NCBI GenBank assembly: GCA_002696965.1 | Contig: NZUB01000049.1 | Coordinates: forward strand, 1 to 40,728 | Source of the DNA: Flavobacteriales bacterium | GTDB taxonomy: Bacteria; Bacteroidota; Bacteroidia; Flavobacteriales; TMED113 | Direction of reading: 5' to 3' | DNA length: 40,728 bases | Shown here: positions 27,173-36,191 of the stretch, piece after piece | How positions within the stretch are numbered: position 1 is the stretch's first letter | Layout: each line of letters opens with the position of its first letter | Program-made: the position numbers and the translations under genes | Notes under the pieces: generated by a model | What the model was told of the DNA's origin: nothing | What the model saw: only the letters and a program-made list of their open reading frames with translations | Database searches by the model: none

Positions 27173-28299
27173 AAAAAGTTTATTTAGATAATGCAGCTAC
27201 TACAGAGTTGGATGCCGAAGTCTTAGATGTCATGTTAAGTTCTATGAAAACCGATTATGGTAATCCTTCTTCTTCACATTCGTTTGGTAGAAAAACTAGA
27301 TCAGTAATAGAAACCTCTAGAAGGTCAATTGCGGATTTATTAAATGCAGATGCATCTGAAATTTTTTTTACTTCTGGCGGGACAGAAGCAGATAATATGG
27401 CTATTAGAGGCGCAGTTAGAGATGCGGGAGTAAAGCACATTATCACATCTAAAATAGAACATCCAGCAGTAGTAAATACAGTTGCTCATTTAAAGAATAA
27501 GGGTAAGGTAAGTGTGGATTATGTTAATTTAAACGAAAATGGTGTAGTTGATTTAATTCATTTAGAGGAGTTGTTATCTAATAACACAAACACTTTAGTG
27601 AGTTTAATGCATGGGAATAATGAAATTGGAAATTTATTAGATATAGAATCAGTTAGTTTATTATGTCAAAAACATGATGCACTATTTCATTCAGATACTG
27701 TTCAAACTGTAGGTCATTATGTTTTTGATTTAAAAAAAGTCAAAATTGATTTTTTGACTTGTTCCGCTCATAAATTTCATGGTCCTAAAGGTGTTGGTTT
27801 TTTATATATTAATAAACAAGTAAATATTACACCTTTAATTCATGGTGGTTCTCAAGAAAGGGATATGAGGGCAGGAACAGAGTGTGTTTATGGTATTGTG
27901 GGATTAGCTAAAGCTATGGAAGTAGCATATAGAGATTTGTCAATGCATAGAAAGCATATTGAGCAATTAAAAAAACACATGATTAATGAGCTTAAAAACA
28001 AACTATCTTTTATTGCATTTAATGGTACGTCCTTAGACTTGAACAATAGTTTATATACTGTTCTTAGTCTTTCTTTTCCTAGGCAAGATTATGATGATTT
28101 ACTGCTTTTTAATTTAGATTTATTAGGTGTTTCATGTTCTGGTGGTAGTGCATGTAGTTCTGGTAATATAAGTCAGTCACATGTTATATCTCAAATCAAA
28201 ACACTAGACGGGCCTGTGGTTCGCTTTTCGTTTAGCCGCTATAATTCTATAGAAGATATAAATTTTGCTATAAAACAGTTAATATCGTTATTTAGTTAG
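27169..28299 (+). CDS. Cysteine desulfurase (NifS/IscS family)
   Basis: A 376-residue PLP enzyme that removes sulfur from cysteine as an enzyme-bound persulfide for iron-sulfur clusters and thio-modifications. The N-terminus VYLDNAATTELD is diagnostic; the PLP lysine is K202 in SAHKFHGPKG; and the persulfide loop is CSGGSACSSG with the active Cys at 329. The short loop places it in class I (NifS/IscS). It overlaps glmM by 4 bases and converges on GAPDH with a 4-base overlap. No iscU or sufBCD is adjacent, so the partner is unknown. Confidence 0.93.
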   Translation: MKKVYLDNAATTELDAEVLDVMLSSMKTDYGNPSSSHSFGRKTRSVIETSRRSIADLLNADASEIFFTSGGTEADNMAIRGAVRDAGVKHIITSKIEHPAVVNTVAHLKNKGKVSVDYVNLNENGVVDLIHLEELLSNNTNTLVSLMHGNNEIGNLLDIESVSLLCQKHDALFHSDTVQTVGHYVFDLKKVKIDFLTCSAHKFHGPKGVGFLYINKQVNITPLIHGGSQERDMRAGTECVYGIVGLAKAMEVAYRDLSMHRKHIEQLKKHMINELKNKLSFIAFNGTSLDLNNSLYTVLSLSFPRQDYDDLLLFNLDLLGVSCSGGSACSSGNISQSHVISQIKTLDGPVVRFSFSRYNSIEDINFAIKQLISLFS

Positions 28300-29735
28300 T
28301 AATAATGTAGTCTGCGAACTTTTGATATATATTTAGCAAGCCTTATCACTTGTTTTGTATATCCAAACTCGTTGTCATACCATATATAAAGTATAATATT
28401 TTTACCATCTTTTGAAACTATAGTTGCAGGTGAATCAAAAATAGATGCGCCTGCACTTCCAATGATATCACTGGACACTAATTCAGGATTCATAGAAAAT
28501 TTAATTTGATTTACTAGTGGCCCCTCTAATGCAGCTTTTCTTATGAGTTCATTTACACTTTCAAAGGTCATGTTCTCTTTTAGTTCTAAATTAATTATTG
28601 CTAATGAACCATTTGGGGTTGGGACTCTTATAGCATTAGCAGTTAATTTATTTGACAGTTCTGGAATAACTTTAGTCACAGCCTTACCTGCTCCAGTTGA
28701 AGTGATTACCATGTTGACCGCAGCAGATCTTCCTCTTCTGTTTTTACTATGCATATTGTCAAGTAAATTTTGGTCATTGGTATAAGCATGAATAGTTTCA
28801 ATGTGGCCTTTGATTATAGTGTTATTATCACTAATTACTTTAAGGATGGGTGCAATTGCATTAGTTGTACATGATGCAGCTGATAGAATTATATCTTTAT
28901 CAAGATTGACAATCTCTTGGTTTACACCATATACAATATTTGGTATTCCAGAACCTGGAGCAGTCAGTAATACTTTACTTACCCCCTTAATATGTAAATG
29001 TTGTTTTAAGCCCTCATAGTCTTTAAACACTCCAGTATTATCAATAAGGAGTGCATCGTTAATACCATATTCAGTTAGTGAGTTTTTTGACTCTTCGTCA
29101 AAGAATTTAATTTTTTGACCATTTATAATTACAGATAATTCTTCGTAGTTAATTTCTATAGAGCTTGAGAAATTTCCGTGAACAGAGTCTTGGCGTAATA
29201 AAGCACATCTTTTATCTAAAGAATCAGCATCAATTTTCCTTACAATCACGCCCTTTAATCTTAATTGTTGACCTTTACCAGCTTGTTTTATTAATTCTCG
29301 AGCACACAGTCTTCCAATTCTTCCAAATCCGTAAAGAACAACATCTTTAGAGATTTGTTTTTTGTCGTTAGAGTTTTTAATAAAACCAATTTTTTGATTT
29401 AAAAACTCTTTTTGACTTTGAAATTCATCTTGTTGTTCTAGATATTCAAATGTGAGCTTGCCGATATCAATTTTTGCAGGTGCTAAATCCATGTCTTCTA
29501 AACTTGCTGCTAAGCTAGCAGAATCAAAGATATTAATAGGTTTTTGCACAAAATTGGCAGCATACTGGTGAAGTCTTAAAATATCTGATACATTTTCGTC
29601 TATTAAATGTCTTCTAAACAATACAAGTTCAATACCTTTTGTATACAGTAGATTACTTACAGAGTTAATTAGTTTAGTAGCTGCTTTTTTTTCTGAAATA
29701 AAATCTTCTAATTTTTCTGAATAGTTTTGTTTCAT
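28296..29735 (-). CDS. gap: Glyceraldehyde-3-phosphate dehydrogenase with N-terminal extension
   Basis: A 479-residue enzyme. The catalytic GAPDH part starts near residue 132 with VVLYGFGRIGR (NAD loop 136-141), has the nucleophile C289 in SAASCTTNAIAP and the base H316 in HAYTNDQ, and ends WYDNEFGYTKQV. It oxidises glyceraldehyde-3-phosphate to 1,3-bisphosphoglycerate or works in reverse. The first 130 residues, helical and charged, are not part of the classical 335-residue enzyme; long forms of this kind are familiar in Flavobacteriia beside a standard-length paralogue and may serve gluconeogenesis. Divergent from dapF. Confidence 0.93.
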   Translation of the reverse strand: MKQNYSEKLEDFISEKKAATKLINSVSNLLYTKGIELVLFRRHLIDENVSDILRLHQYAANFVQKPINIFDSASLAASLEDMDLAPAKIDIGKLTFEYLEQQDEFQSQKEFLNQKIGFIKNSNDKKQISKDVVLYGFGRIGRLCARELIKQAGKGQQLRLKGVIVRKIDADSLDKRCALLRQDSVHGNFSSSIEINYEELSVIINGQKIKFFDEESKNSLTEYGINDALLIDNTGVFKDYEGLKQHLHIKGVSKVLLTAPGSGIPNIVYGVNQEIVNLDKDIILSAASCTTNAIAPILKVISDNNTIIKGHIETIHAYTNDQNLLDNMHSKNRRGRSAAVNMVITSTGAGKAVTKVIPELSNKLTANAIRVPTPNGSLAIINLELKENMTFESVNELIRKAALEGPLVNQIKFSMNPELVSSDIIGSAGASIFDSPATIVSKDGKNIILYIWYDNEFGYTKQVIRLAKYISKVRRLHYY

Positions 29736-29802
29736 ATTAGTTATATTATGAGGTGTTAGATGTATTGTTTTATGCTTACGTAAAAGTAGTTTTTTATTTA
29801 AT

Positions 29803-29810
29803 TATTTTTG
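29803..29810 (+). promoter_or_regulatory. Candidate -7 promoter element
   Basis: TATTTTTG matches TAnnTTTG and ends 20 bases before the dapF ATG at 29831. This supports the downstream ATG rather than the frame extending to 29753, which would place the box inside the coding region. Confidence 0.38.
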
Positions 29811-29830
29811 TGTTTCTTATATATTTATTT

Positions 29831-30658
29831 ATGTTAAACTATTCTAAATATAATTCTTGTGGTAATGATTTTATTATAATTGACGATAGACAAGAAAAAT
29901 TCCTCAATCAAAGTGGTGGTTCTGACTCTTCTAATCGCACTCAATTATATATACAATCCTTGTGTAATAGAGATAATGGTATAGGTGCTGATGGTTTGAT
30001 TCTTTTACAGTTATCTCAACAGCCCAATAGTTTATATCATATGGTTTATTTTAATTCTGATGGATTAGTGTCATCATTTTGTGGTAATGGTAGTATGTGT
30101 TGTGCTCATTTTGCATCTTCTCTTGGTATTGCTGGTAAGCAATCTATTTGTTGTGGTAAATTTGATACTAATACAGGATTATTTTCTTTTGAGGTAAATT
30201 TCCAAACTAATAAAGCCCAGGTATCTCTAGTCGATGTTAAAAACATTAAAATTGACCCTCATGGGATTTTTGTAGATACTGGCTCTCCACATTATGTAGT
30301 GTTTAAAGAACAAATTAATAATATCGATGTAAATAAAGAAGGTGCTGAGATTAGATATAGTAGAAGATTTGAGCAAAAAGGCACTAATGTTACATTTGTT
30401 TCATGTATTAATCAAAAAATATCAATTAGAACTTATGAAAGAGGGGTGGAAGCAGAAACTCTTTCATGTGGAACAGGTGCAGTAGCAGCGGCCTTGTGTG
30501 CATCTTTAAAGAATTTGATATTAGATTATCAGGTTTCAGTCAAGACTCAAGGAGGTTATTTAAAGGTCAGTTTTAATAGAGAGTCTGATATTTTTTCTAA
30601 CATCTATCTTCAATCAATAGTTGAAAAAAATTTTGAAGGAATTTTGCCAAAAATATGA
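29831..30658 (+). CDS. dapF: Diaminopimelate epimerase
   Basis: A 275-residue epimerase converting LL- to meso-diaminopimelate for lysine and peptidoglycan. I use the ATG at 29831 because MLNYSKYNSCGNDFIIID is the family N-terminus; the frame is open for 26 codons upstream but these encode a spurious hydrophobic stretch. The two catalytic cysteines are C84 in FCGNGSMC and C213 in ETLSCGTG, with ERG just before the latter. The usual Arg of CGNGxR is Met here. Its stop overlaps the cytochrome start (ATGA), so they are cotranslated. Confidence 0.95.
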   Translation: MLNYSKYNSCGNDFIIIDDRQEKFLNQSGGSDSSNRTQLYIQSLCNRDNGIGADGLILLQLSQQPNSLYHMVYFNSDGLVSSFCGNGSMCCAHFASSLGIAGKQSICCGKFDTNTGLFSFEVNFQTNKAQVSLVDVKNIKIDPHGIFVDTGSPHYVVFKEQINNIDVNKEGAEIRYSRRFEQKGTNVTFVSCINQKISIRTYERGVEAETLSCGTGAVAAALCASLKNLILDYQVSVKTQGGYLKVSFNRESDIFSNIYLQSIVEKNFEGILPKI

Positions 30659-32571
30659 AGTATTCTCAAATCTATATATTCTGCTGCATTCTCCTTTCTT
30701 GTAATAATAATCAAGAGTATTGGGTTTTAAACAGAGAGGCTGATTATGTAGGCATGAATCAGTGTGCTGCGTGTCATCAAGATCATTATACAAACTTTAT
30801 TAATACAGGTATGGGCAAGTCTATTCGACCCGCATTACCAAAATATAGTTCGTCAGATTTTACAAGTCAATTATATGATTCAATATTAAATTTTGTTTAT
30901 CATCCTCACTGGATTTCTGATAGCTTATATGTTACAGAGTATAAACTATCTTCTAATAATGATACAATACATTCCCTCAATTATTCAATTGACTATATAG
31001 TTGGGTCTGGTCATCATACTAACTCTCATCTTTATTTAAATAATGGGTATTTATATCAGGCTCCAGTAACTTATTATACTCAAGATTCTATACTGGACTT
31101 TCCTCCTGGGTTTGAAAATAATAAAAATAGTAGATTTTCAAGAAAAATGGGCCTAGAATGTATTGCATGTCATAATGCATATCCAGATTTTGTTTTGGGT
31201 TCGGAAAATAAATATACTGCTATGCCAACAGGTATTGACTGCGAAAGGTGTCATGGTCCTGGAGAGTTACATGTAGAAAAAATAAAAAATGGGAATTTGA
31301 CGGATACAGCGAAATATCCTGATCACAGTATAGTTAACCCTGCTAATTTAAGTGTTGAATTACAAAATGATTTGTGTGCACGTTGTCATTTGCAGGGTAA
31401 TGCGGTTTTAAAACCAAATAAATCTTTTTTTGACTTTCTTCCTGGTATGCGTTTAAGTGATGTTATGGATGTTTATTTGCCTCGTTATTCTAATTCTGAT
31501 AATGATTTTATTATGGCATCACATGTTGATAGAATGAAATTAAGTGCCTGTTATATTGAATCTAAAGAACAACTCTCTTGTGTTAGTTGTCATAACCCTC
31601 ATTTATCTGTGCATAAAGTTCCTGATAATTTTTTTAATTCCAAATGTCTAGATTGTCATATTAATCATGATTGTAAAGAGGAAACAGATCGTAAACTAGA
31701 AGTTGATAATGATTGTGTTTCTTGTCATATGCCCAAATCTACAACTACTGATATTCCACATGTGAAAATTACAGATCACAAAATTGTTATTCCTATCAAG
31801 GATACTATTGTCAATACTGATAATTTAAATAAAGAATTTCTTGGTTTGGAATGTGTCAATAATAAATTTCCTAATAATTTAAGTGTCATTCAAGGTTATC
31901 TTCAACAGTATGAAAGATTCAATCCACATCCCTTTTATTTAGATTCTGCTGCAAACTATTTAAGTAAAATCCAATTAGATACTAGCCAAGGTATCTATGT
32001 ACACATTTATTACTTGTTTTTAAAAAAATCATATCATACAATTATTGAAAAGGTTAAAAAAATAGGTTTAGATGTTTTATTAAATGATATTTTAATTCAC
32101 AGGGATTACAGTAATAAAGATGCTTGGACATCTTATAGGATTGGAGAGTCATTTATTAATGAAAATGATATAGAAAGTTCTTTTTTATTTTACCAACAAG
32201 CTGTTAAATTGGCACCATATAATTTAGAATTTAGAAATAAGTATGCTATTTCTTTATTTAAAATGGGTAGGATTGAGTTTGCAATTGATGAATTTAATTT
32301 TATCATCAATGAAGACAATAAATTTGCTTTAGCATATGCAAATTTAGGTTTTTTGTATTTTTCAATTGGTGATTATCCAAAAGCATTTAATTATTACAAT
32401 CTAACTTTAAAATTAGATCCTTACCATAAAAAAACTCTTATTAATAAAGCACAATTATTATTATTTGAAAATAAGCAAAAAGATGCGTTTATTTGTTTAA
32501 AACTATTATTGGAACAAGATCCTGATCATCAAGAAGCTTTAATTCTTTTAGAACAAATCAATGAGATATAG
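30655..32571 (+). CDS. Seven-heme c-type cytochrome lipoprotein with TPR repeats
   Basis: A 638-residue protein. The N-terminus has a short lipobox signal (LLSC, Cys16). Seven CxxCH heme-attachment motifs start at C37, C169, C196, C241, C309, C331 and C354 (CAACH, CIACH, CERCH, CARCH, CVSCH, CLDCH, CVSCH). The CERCHGPGELHVE segment is typical of the cytochrome c554-like/doubled-CxxCH group. From about residue 485 to the end, four TPR-like repeats follow (for example AYANLGFLYFSIGDYPKAF). It is probably exported and lipid-anchored, acting in electron transfer or as a redox sensor with a protein-docking tail; the partner is unknown. Overlaps dapF by 4 bases and mltG by 11. Confidence 0.88.
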   Translation: MKYSQIYIFCCILLSCNNNQEYWVLNREADYVGMNQCAACHQDHYTNFINTGMGKSIRPALPKYSSSDFTSQLYDSILNFVYHPHWISDSLYVTEYKLSSNNDTIHSLNYSIDYIVGSGHHTNSHLYLNNGYLYQAPVTYYTQDSILDFPPGFENNKNSRFSRKMGLECIACHNAYPDFVLGSENKYTAMPTGIDCERCHGPGELHVEKIKNGNLTDTAKYPDHSIVNPANLSVELQNDLCARCHLQGNAVLKPNKSFFDFLPGMRLSDVMDVYLPRYSNSDNDFIMASHVDRMKLSACYIESKEQLSCVSCHNPHLSVHKVPDNFFNSKCLDCHINHDCKEETDRKLEVDNDCVSCHMPKSTTTDIPHVKITDHKIVIPIKDTIVNTDNLNKEFLGLECVNNKFPNNLSVIQGYLQQYERFNPHPFYLDSAANYLSKIQLDTSQGIYVHIYYLFLKKSYHTIIEKVKKIGLDVLLNDILIHRDYSNKDAWTSYRIGESFINENDIESSFLFYQQAVKLAPYNLEFRNKYAISLFKMGRIEFAIDEFNFIINEDNKFALAYANLGFLYFSIGDYPKAFNYYNLTLKLDPYHKKTLINKAQLLLFENKQKDAFICLKLLLEQDPDHQEALILLEQINEI

Positions 32572-33580
32572 TTTAATTTTTGGGTTTTTATTATTATCAA
32601 GTACTTCATTAATATTTTTCTTGAAAAACGAGTATTTTGAAAGGTCTATTGTTGAAGAAAATATAGAATTTTTGATCTATAAAAACATGCCGTTTGAAGA
32701 GCTAGTTATTAAATTAGATTCGATTTCTTCAGATTTAAATCCATTGGCTAAAGTTTTTTTTAATCAATTTCTTGAAAAGAAAAGACTTCAATACTGGTAT
32801 GCTCCAGGCAGATATTTAATGTTAAAAGATTCATCTTTAAATGATATAGTTAATAAACTTAGATCGCGTTCACAAGATCCACTAAAGTTAACTTTTAATA
32901 GTATGGATGATGTTTCATCTGTTTTCTCCATTATGGAATCTATGTTGGATCTAGATTCATTGGCTATGATTAATTTTTTCGATTCAATTCAATATCCTCT
33001 AGATAGTTTATATTTATTATTAATCCCAAATACTTATGAATTATATTGGGATATCACGCCGAAAGCATTTTTCAAAAGGATGCACTTTGAGTACAATAAT
33101 TTTTGGACTACCAAAAAAGTTAATGCTGCTAAAAAAAATAATTTATCTAGGCATGAAGTTTTTGTATTAGCCTCAATTGTTGATAAGGAAGCGAGCCATT
33201 TTGATGAGATGCCTATAATTGCAGGTTTATATATTAATCGAATCAAAAGGGGATGGCCATTAGCTGCTGATCCAACAATTGCTTACATATGGCGTAAAGA
33301 ATATAGTCAATCTTTAAGACGTATTAGAAATAAGCATATTGAAAAAACAAAAAAATCTAAATTTAACACCTATCACAATACTGGACTTCCTCCTTTTCCA
33401 ATTTGTGTTCCTAGTATTCAGGCTATTGATGCAGTATTATACCCAAAAGATCATGATTTTTTATACATGTGTGCTAGGCCTGATAATTCTGAATATCATA
33501 ATTTTGCTAAAAACCATTTTGAACACTCCGCTAATGCTGCTGCATTTCATGCCTGGTTAAATAAGAGAAAGATTTATTAA
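32561..33580 (+). CDS. mltG: Endolytic murein transglycosylase
   Basis: A 339-residue single-pass inner-membrane protein (helix about 3-18) of the MltG/YceG family, which cleaves nascent glycan strands to release them from synthesis and leaves a 1,6-anhydro end. The catalytic Glu is E210 in SIVDKEAS; the surrounding signature continues with IIAGLYINRIKRGWPLAADPT, and the C-terminal part contains YHNTGLPPFPICVPS. Length matches the family. It overlaps the cytochrome gene by 11 bases. With dapF upstream, two of three genes in this group concern peptidoglycan. Confidence 0.95.
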   Translation: MRYSLIFGFLLLSSTSLIFFLKNEYFERSIVEENIEFLIYKNMPFEELVIKLDSISSDLNPLAKVFFNQFLEKKRLQYWYAPGRYLMLKDSSLNDIVNKLRSRSQDPLKLTFNSMDDVSSVFSIMESMLDLDSLAMINFFDSIQYPLDSLYLLLIPNTYELYWDITPKAFFKRMHFEYNNFWTTKKVNAAKKNNLSRHEVFVLASIVDKEASHFDEMPIIAGLYINRIKRGWPLAADPTIAYIWRKEYSQSLRRIRNKHIEKTKKSKFNTYHNTGLPPFPICVPSIQAIDAVLYPKDHDFLYMCARPDNSEYHNFAKNHFEHSANAAAFHAWLNKRKIY

Positions 33581-33588
33581 ATTTTTTA

Positions 33589-33596
33589 TAAATTTG
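33589..33596 (+). promoter_or_regulatory. Candidate -7 promoter element for rnpB
   Basis: TAAATTTG matches TAnnTTTG and lies 34 bases before the P1 helix of RNase P RNA, directly after the mltG stop. A transcript starting here would carry a short 5' leader. No -33 element is seen because the upstream bases belong to mltG. Confidence 0.3.
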
Positions 33597-33630
33597 TCAT
33601 CTATTTTTAAATTGTTCTTTGAATTATTTT

Positions 33631-33992
33631 CATAAATCGCCTTATCGCTTTCAAAGGAAAGAGGAAAGTCCGGACAATATAGAGTACCATACTTCTTAAC
33701 GGGAAGGGTCTTTAATTTTAAAGATACAGATAGTGCCACAGAAAATAACCGCCATAATTTTATGGTAAGGGTGAAAAAGTGAGGTAAGAGCTCACTAGGT
33801 TTAATAGTGATATTAAATTTGGGTAAACCTTATGGATTGAAAGATCAAATATACCAAGGTGTCCTTTTGTACTAAGAGTTACTCGCTCAATCTTGGAGGG
33901 TAGATCGATTGATTATATTAGTGATAATATAACTAGATAAATGATAAGGGTCTTTACTTGTAAAGATACAGAATCCGGCTTATAGATTTATG
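33631..33992 (+). ncRNA. rnpB: RNase P RNA
   Basis: About 362 bases forming the catalytic RNA that trims tRNA 5' leaders. The universally conserved 5' core GAGGAAAGTCCGGAC is at 33661-33675, CAGAAAATAACCGCC follows at about 33739, and the 3' core ACAGAATCCGGCTTATAG is at 33967-33984. The closing helix P1 pairs CATAAATC (33631-33638) with GATTTATG (33985-33992), which I use as the ends. A repeated GGGTCTTTA-TAAAGATAC hairpin occurs twice (near 33706 and 33949). The gene lies between mltG and convergent trxB and fills the only gap over 300 bases in the window. Confidence 0.96.
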
Positions 33993-34000
33993 TAAATTTA

Positions 34001-34027
34001 AGGGAGCTTTTTGCTCCCTTTTTTTTT
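34001..34027 (+). terminator. Rho-independent terminator of rnpB
   Basis: AGGGAGC (34001-34007) and GCTCCCT (34013-34019) form a perfect 7-base-pair stem around a TTTTT loop, followed by eight T (34020-34027). It lies 9 bases after RNase P RNA. The T tract runs into the stop codon of the convergent trxB. Confidence 0.93.
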
Positions 34028-34961
34028 AATGCAAACCTGCTAAATATCGTTCAGCATCTAGTGCCGCCATACATCCACTACCGGCAGCTGTTATAGCTTG
34101 TCTATATATTGAGTCTTGAGCGTCACCACTTGCAAATACTCCAGGTAGATTTGTTAGTGAACTATCAGGTTTAGTAATTAAATAGCCAACTTCATCCATA
34201 TCTAATTGATTTTTAAATATTTCTGTATTAGGGTTATGTCCAATTGCTAAAAAGAAACCTGTAGCTTTAATAATTTTTAACTCATTTAATTTAGTGTCTT
34301 TTACTTTAATTTGATTAACAGTATTATCCCCCATTACTTCAACTGTTTCGTGATTAAATAGAAGTTCTAAATTTTTTGTATCAAACACCCTTTTTTGCAT
34401 AATTTTTGAAGCACGCATTTTATCACTTCTAACTAATAAATAAACCTTATTACATAAATTGGCTAAATAAGTTGCTTCTTCAGCTGCGGAATCACCACCT
34501 CCAACTACTACCACATCTTGATTTTTAAAGAAAAAACCGTCACAAACAGCACATGCAGAGACACCAGATCCCATAAATTTTTGTTCAGAAGGTAGTCCTA
34601 AGTATTTTGCTGAAGCACCAGTTGAAATAATAACAGTTTTTGCTAGAATTTCCTCTTTATTGTCAACAATAAGTTTATGCACTCCCCCTTTTTTTTGTGT
34701 TAATTCAACTTTTGTCACTGTTCCAAAAATAACTTTAGTACCAAATCTTTCAGCTTGTTTTTGAAAATCTTCCATCATTTTTGGACCAGTAACACCACTT
34801 GGATATCCAGGGTAATTTTCCACATCATTAGTAGTGGTGAGTTGTCCACCAGGTTGTATACCTTGGATTAATACGGGGTTTAAATTTGCTCTAGAAGCAT
34901 ATATGGCTGCTGTATATCCAGCTGGTCCGGAACCAATGATGGCACATTCAATAATTTTCAT
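34026..34961 (-). CDS. trxB: Thioredoxin reductase
   Basis: A 311-residue NADPH-dependent flavoprotein reducing thioredoxin. FAD-binding GSGPAGYTAAIYASRA is at the N-terminus, the redox-active pair is C137-x-x-C140 in SACAVCDGFFF, the NADPH loop is VVGGGDSAAEEA, and the second FAD signature is GVFASGDAQD near the C-terminus. Length is typical. The gene diverges from gcvT; 114 bases lie between the ATG and the first possible gcvT start. The stop codon overlaps the T tract of the rnpB terminator. Confidence 0.97.
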   Translation of the reverse strand: MKIIECAIIGSGPAGYTAAIYASRANLNPVLIQGIQPGGQLTTTNDVENYPGYPSGVTGPKMMEDFQKQAERFGTKVIFGTVTKVELTQKKGGVHKLIVDNKEEILAKTVIISTGASAKYLGLPSEQKFMGSGVSACAVCDGFFFKNQDVVVVGGGDSAAEEATYLANLCNKVYLLVRSDKMRASKIMQKRVFDTKNLELLFNHETVEVMGDNTVNQIKVKDTKLNELKIIKATGFFLAIGHNPNTEIFKNQLDMDEVGYLITKPDSSLTNLPGVFASGDAQDSIYRQAITAAGSGCMAALDAERYLAGLH

Positions 34962-35009
34962 AATAGTTATATTTTAGCTTTGAAACTATGGTTTATAATT
35001 CAATTTCGA

Positions 35010-35017
35010 CAAATTTA
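35010..35017 (-). promoter_or_regulatory. Candidate -7 promoter element
   Basis: TAAATTTG on the minus strand matches TAnnTTTG, 48 bases before the trxB ATG. The flanking bases resemble those of the mnmE box. Confidence 0.3.
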
Positions 35018-35070
35018 AAAAACTTTCACTTTTATTATAATAATTTTATCACAAGAAAAAAATTCTTAAC

Positions 35071-35078
35071 TATATTTG
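35071..35078 (+). promoter_or_regulatory. Candidate -7 promoter element
   Basis: TATATTTG matches TAnnTTTG, 33 bases before the TTG at 35112. It overlaps the alternative TTG at 35076, which argues that gcvT starts at the downstream TTG. Confidence 0.33.
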
Positions 35079-35111
35079 CTAGCATTATTAATAGGTAGAA
35101 TTTTAGAAGTT

Positions 35112-36191
35112 TTGCATAAAAGAACAGCTTTTTATTCTTTACATCAACTCAATAATGCTAAGTTAGTGCCTTTTGCTGGGTATATCATGCCAATTCAATA
35201 TAAGGGGGTTATTTTTGAACACAATACTGTCCGTTCGAATGTAGGGGTCTTTGATGTGTCACATATGTGTCAGATTATAATAGAAGGTGATTCTGCACCT
35301 GATTTAGTTCAAAAAATAACTACTAATGATGTGGAGAAATTAATGGATGGTGATATCCAGTATTCTTGCATGCTTAATAAAAAAGGGGGTATTATCGATG
35401 ATTTACTTGTTTATAGAATCTCATGTAATAAATATATGTTAGTTGTTAATGCATCTAATGCTCAAAAAGATTTTCAATGGATTTGCTCTAATAATAATTA
35501 CAACCTCTCAATTAGCGATATAACCTCTGAAAGAGGTTTATTAGCTGTTCAGGGTCCTAAGGCATTACAATTATTACAGAATTTAACTCCTATTTCATTA
35601 GATTCGATTCCATATTATAAATTTAAAATTGGAAGACTTGCTGATTGTGAAGATGTTATTATTTCACGTACTGGATATACTGGTGCTGGTGGTTTTGAAA
35701 TATATATGAAACAAGAATACGCAGAAATAATTTGGAAGAAAATTTTTTCTATCAATCAGGATATACAGCCAATTGGCTTAGCTGCTAGAGACACACTTAG
35801 ATTAGAGATGGGTTATTGCTTATATGGCAATGATATAACAGAGGAAATAACACCAGTTGAAGCTGGTTTATTATGGATAGTAAAAAGAAACACCGATTTT
35901 ATAGGAAAAAGTAGTATTGTAAAACAGATTGAAAATGGAGTAACTAAAAAATTAGTAGGATTTCTTTTACAGGAAAAAGGTGTGCCTAGACAAGGTTATG
36001 AAATTTTAGATATTAATCATCAAATAATTGGCAGAGTTACATCTGGAACTATATCTCCTTCACTCAATCGACCATTAGGCATGGGATATGTAATTACCGA
36101 GGAAGCTTCTATTGGAAACAATATATTAATAAAAATTCGCAATAAAACATTAAAAGCTATCATCGTGAAGCGTCCATTTTATGAAGAATAA
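35112..36191 (+). CDS. gcvT: Glycine cleavage system T protein (aminomethyltransferase)
   Basis: The T protein moves the methylene group from aminomethylated H protein to tetrahydrofolate and releases ammonia. With the TTG start at 35112 the protein has 359 residues, the usual length, and begins LHKRTAFYSLHQL before the conserved KLVPFAGYIMPIQYKG. The frame is open to a TTG at 35076, but no in-frame ATG exists before the conserved block. Other signatures: GVFDVSHMCQI, NKKGGIIDDLLVYRI, SRTGYTGAGGFEIYM, and AARDTLRLEMGYCLYGNDI. The last 11 bases overlap comB. The other glycine cleavage genes are elsewhere. Confidence 0.93.
   Translation: MHKRTAFYSLHQLNNAKLVPFAGYIMPIQYKGVIFEHNTVRSNVGVFDVSHMCQIIIEGDSAPDLVQKITTNDVEKLMDGDIQYSCMLNKKGGIIDDLLVYRISCNKYMLVVNASNAQKDFQWICSNNNYNLSISDITSERGLLAVQGPKALQLLQNLTPISLDSIPYYKFKIGRLADCEDVIISRTGYTGAGGFEIYMKQEYAEIIWKKIFSINQDIQPIGLAARDTLRLEMGYCLYGNDITEEITPVEAGLLWIVKRNTDFIGKSSIVKQIENGVTKKLVGFLLQEKGVPRQGYEILDINHQIIGRVTSGTISPSLNRPLGMGYVITEEASIGNNILIKIRNKTLKAIIVKRPFYEE

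Noticed and set aside
29753..29830. N-terminal extension of dapF by 26 residues
   Set aside because: The conserved N-terminus begins at the ATG at 29831, and a candidate -7 box lies in the extension.
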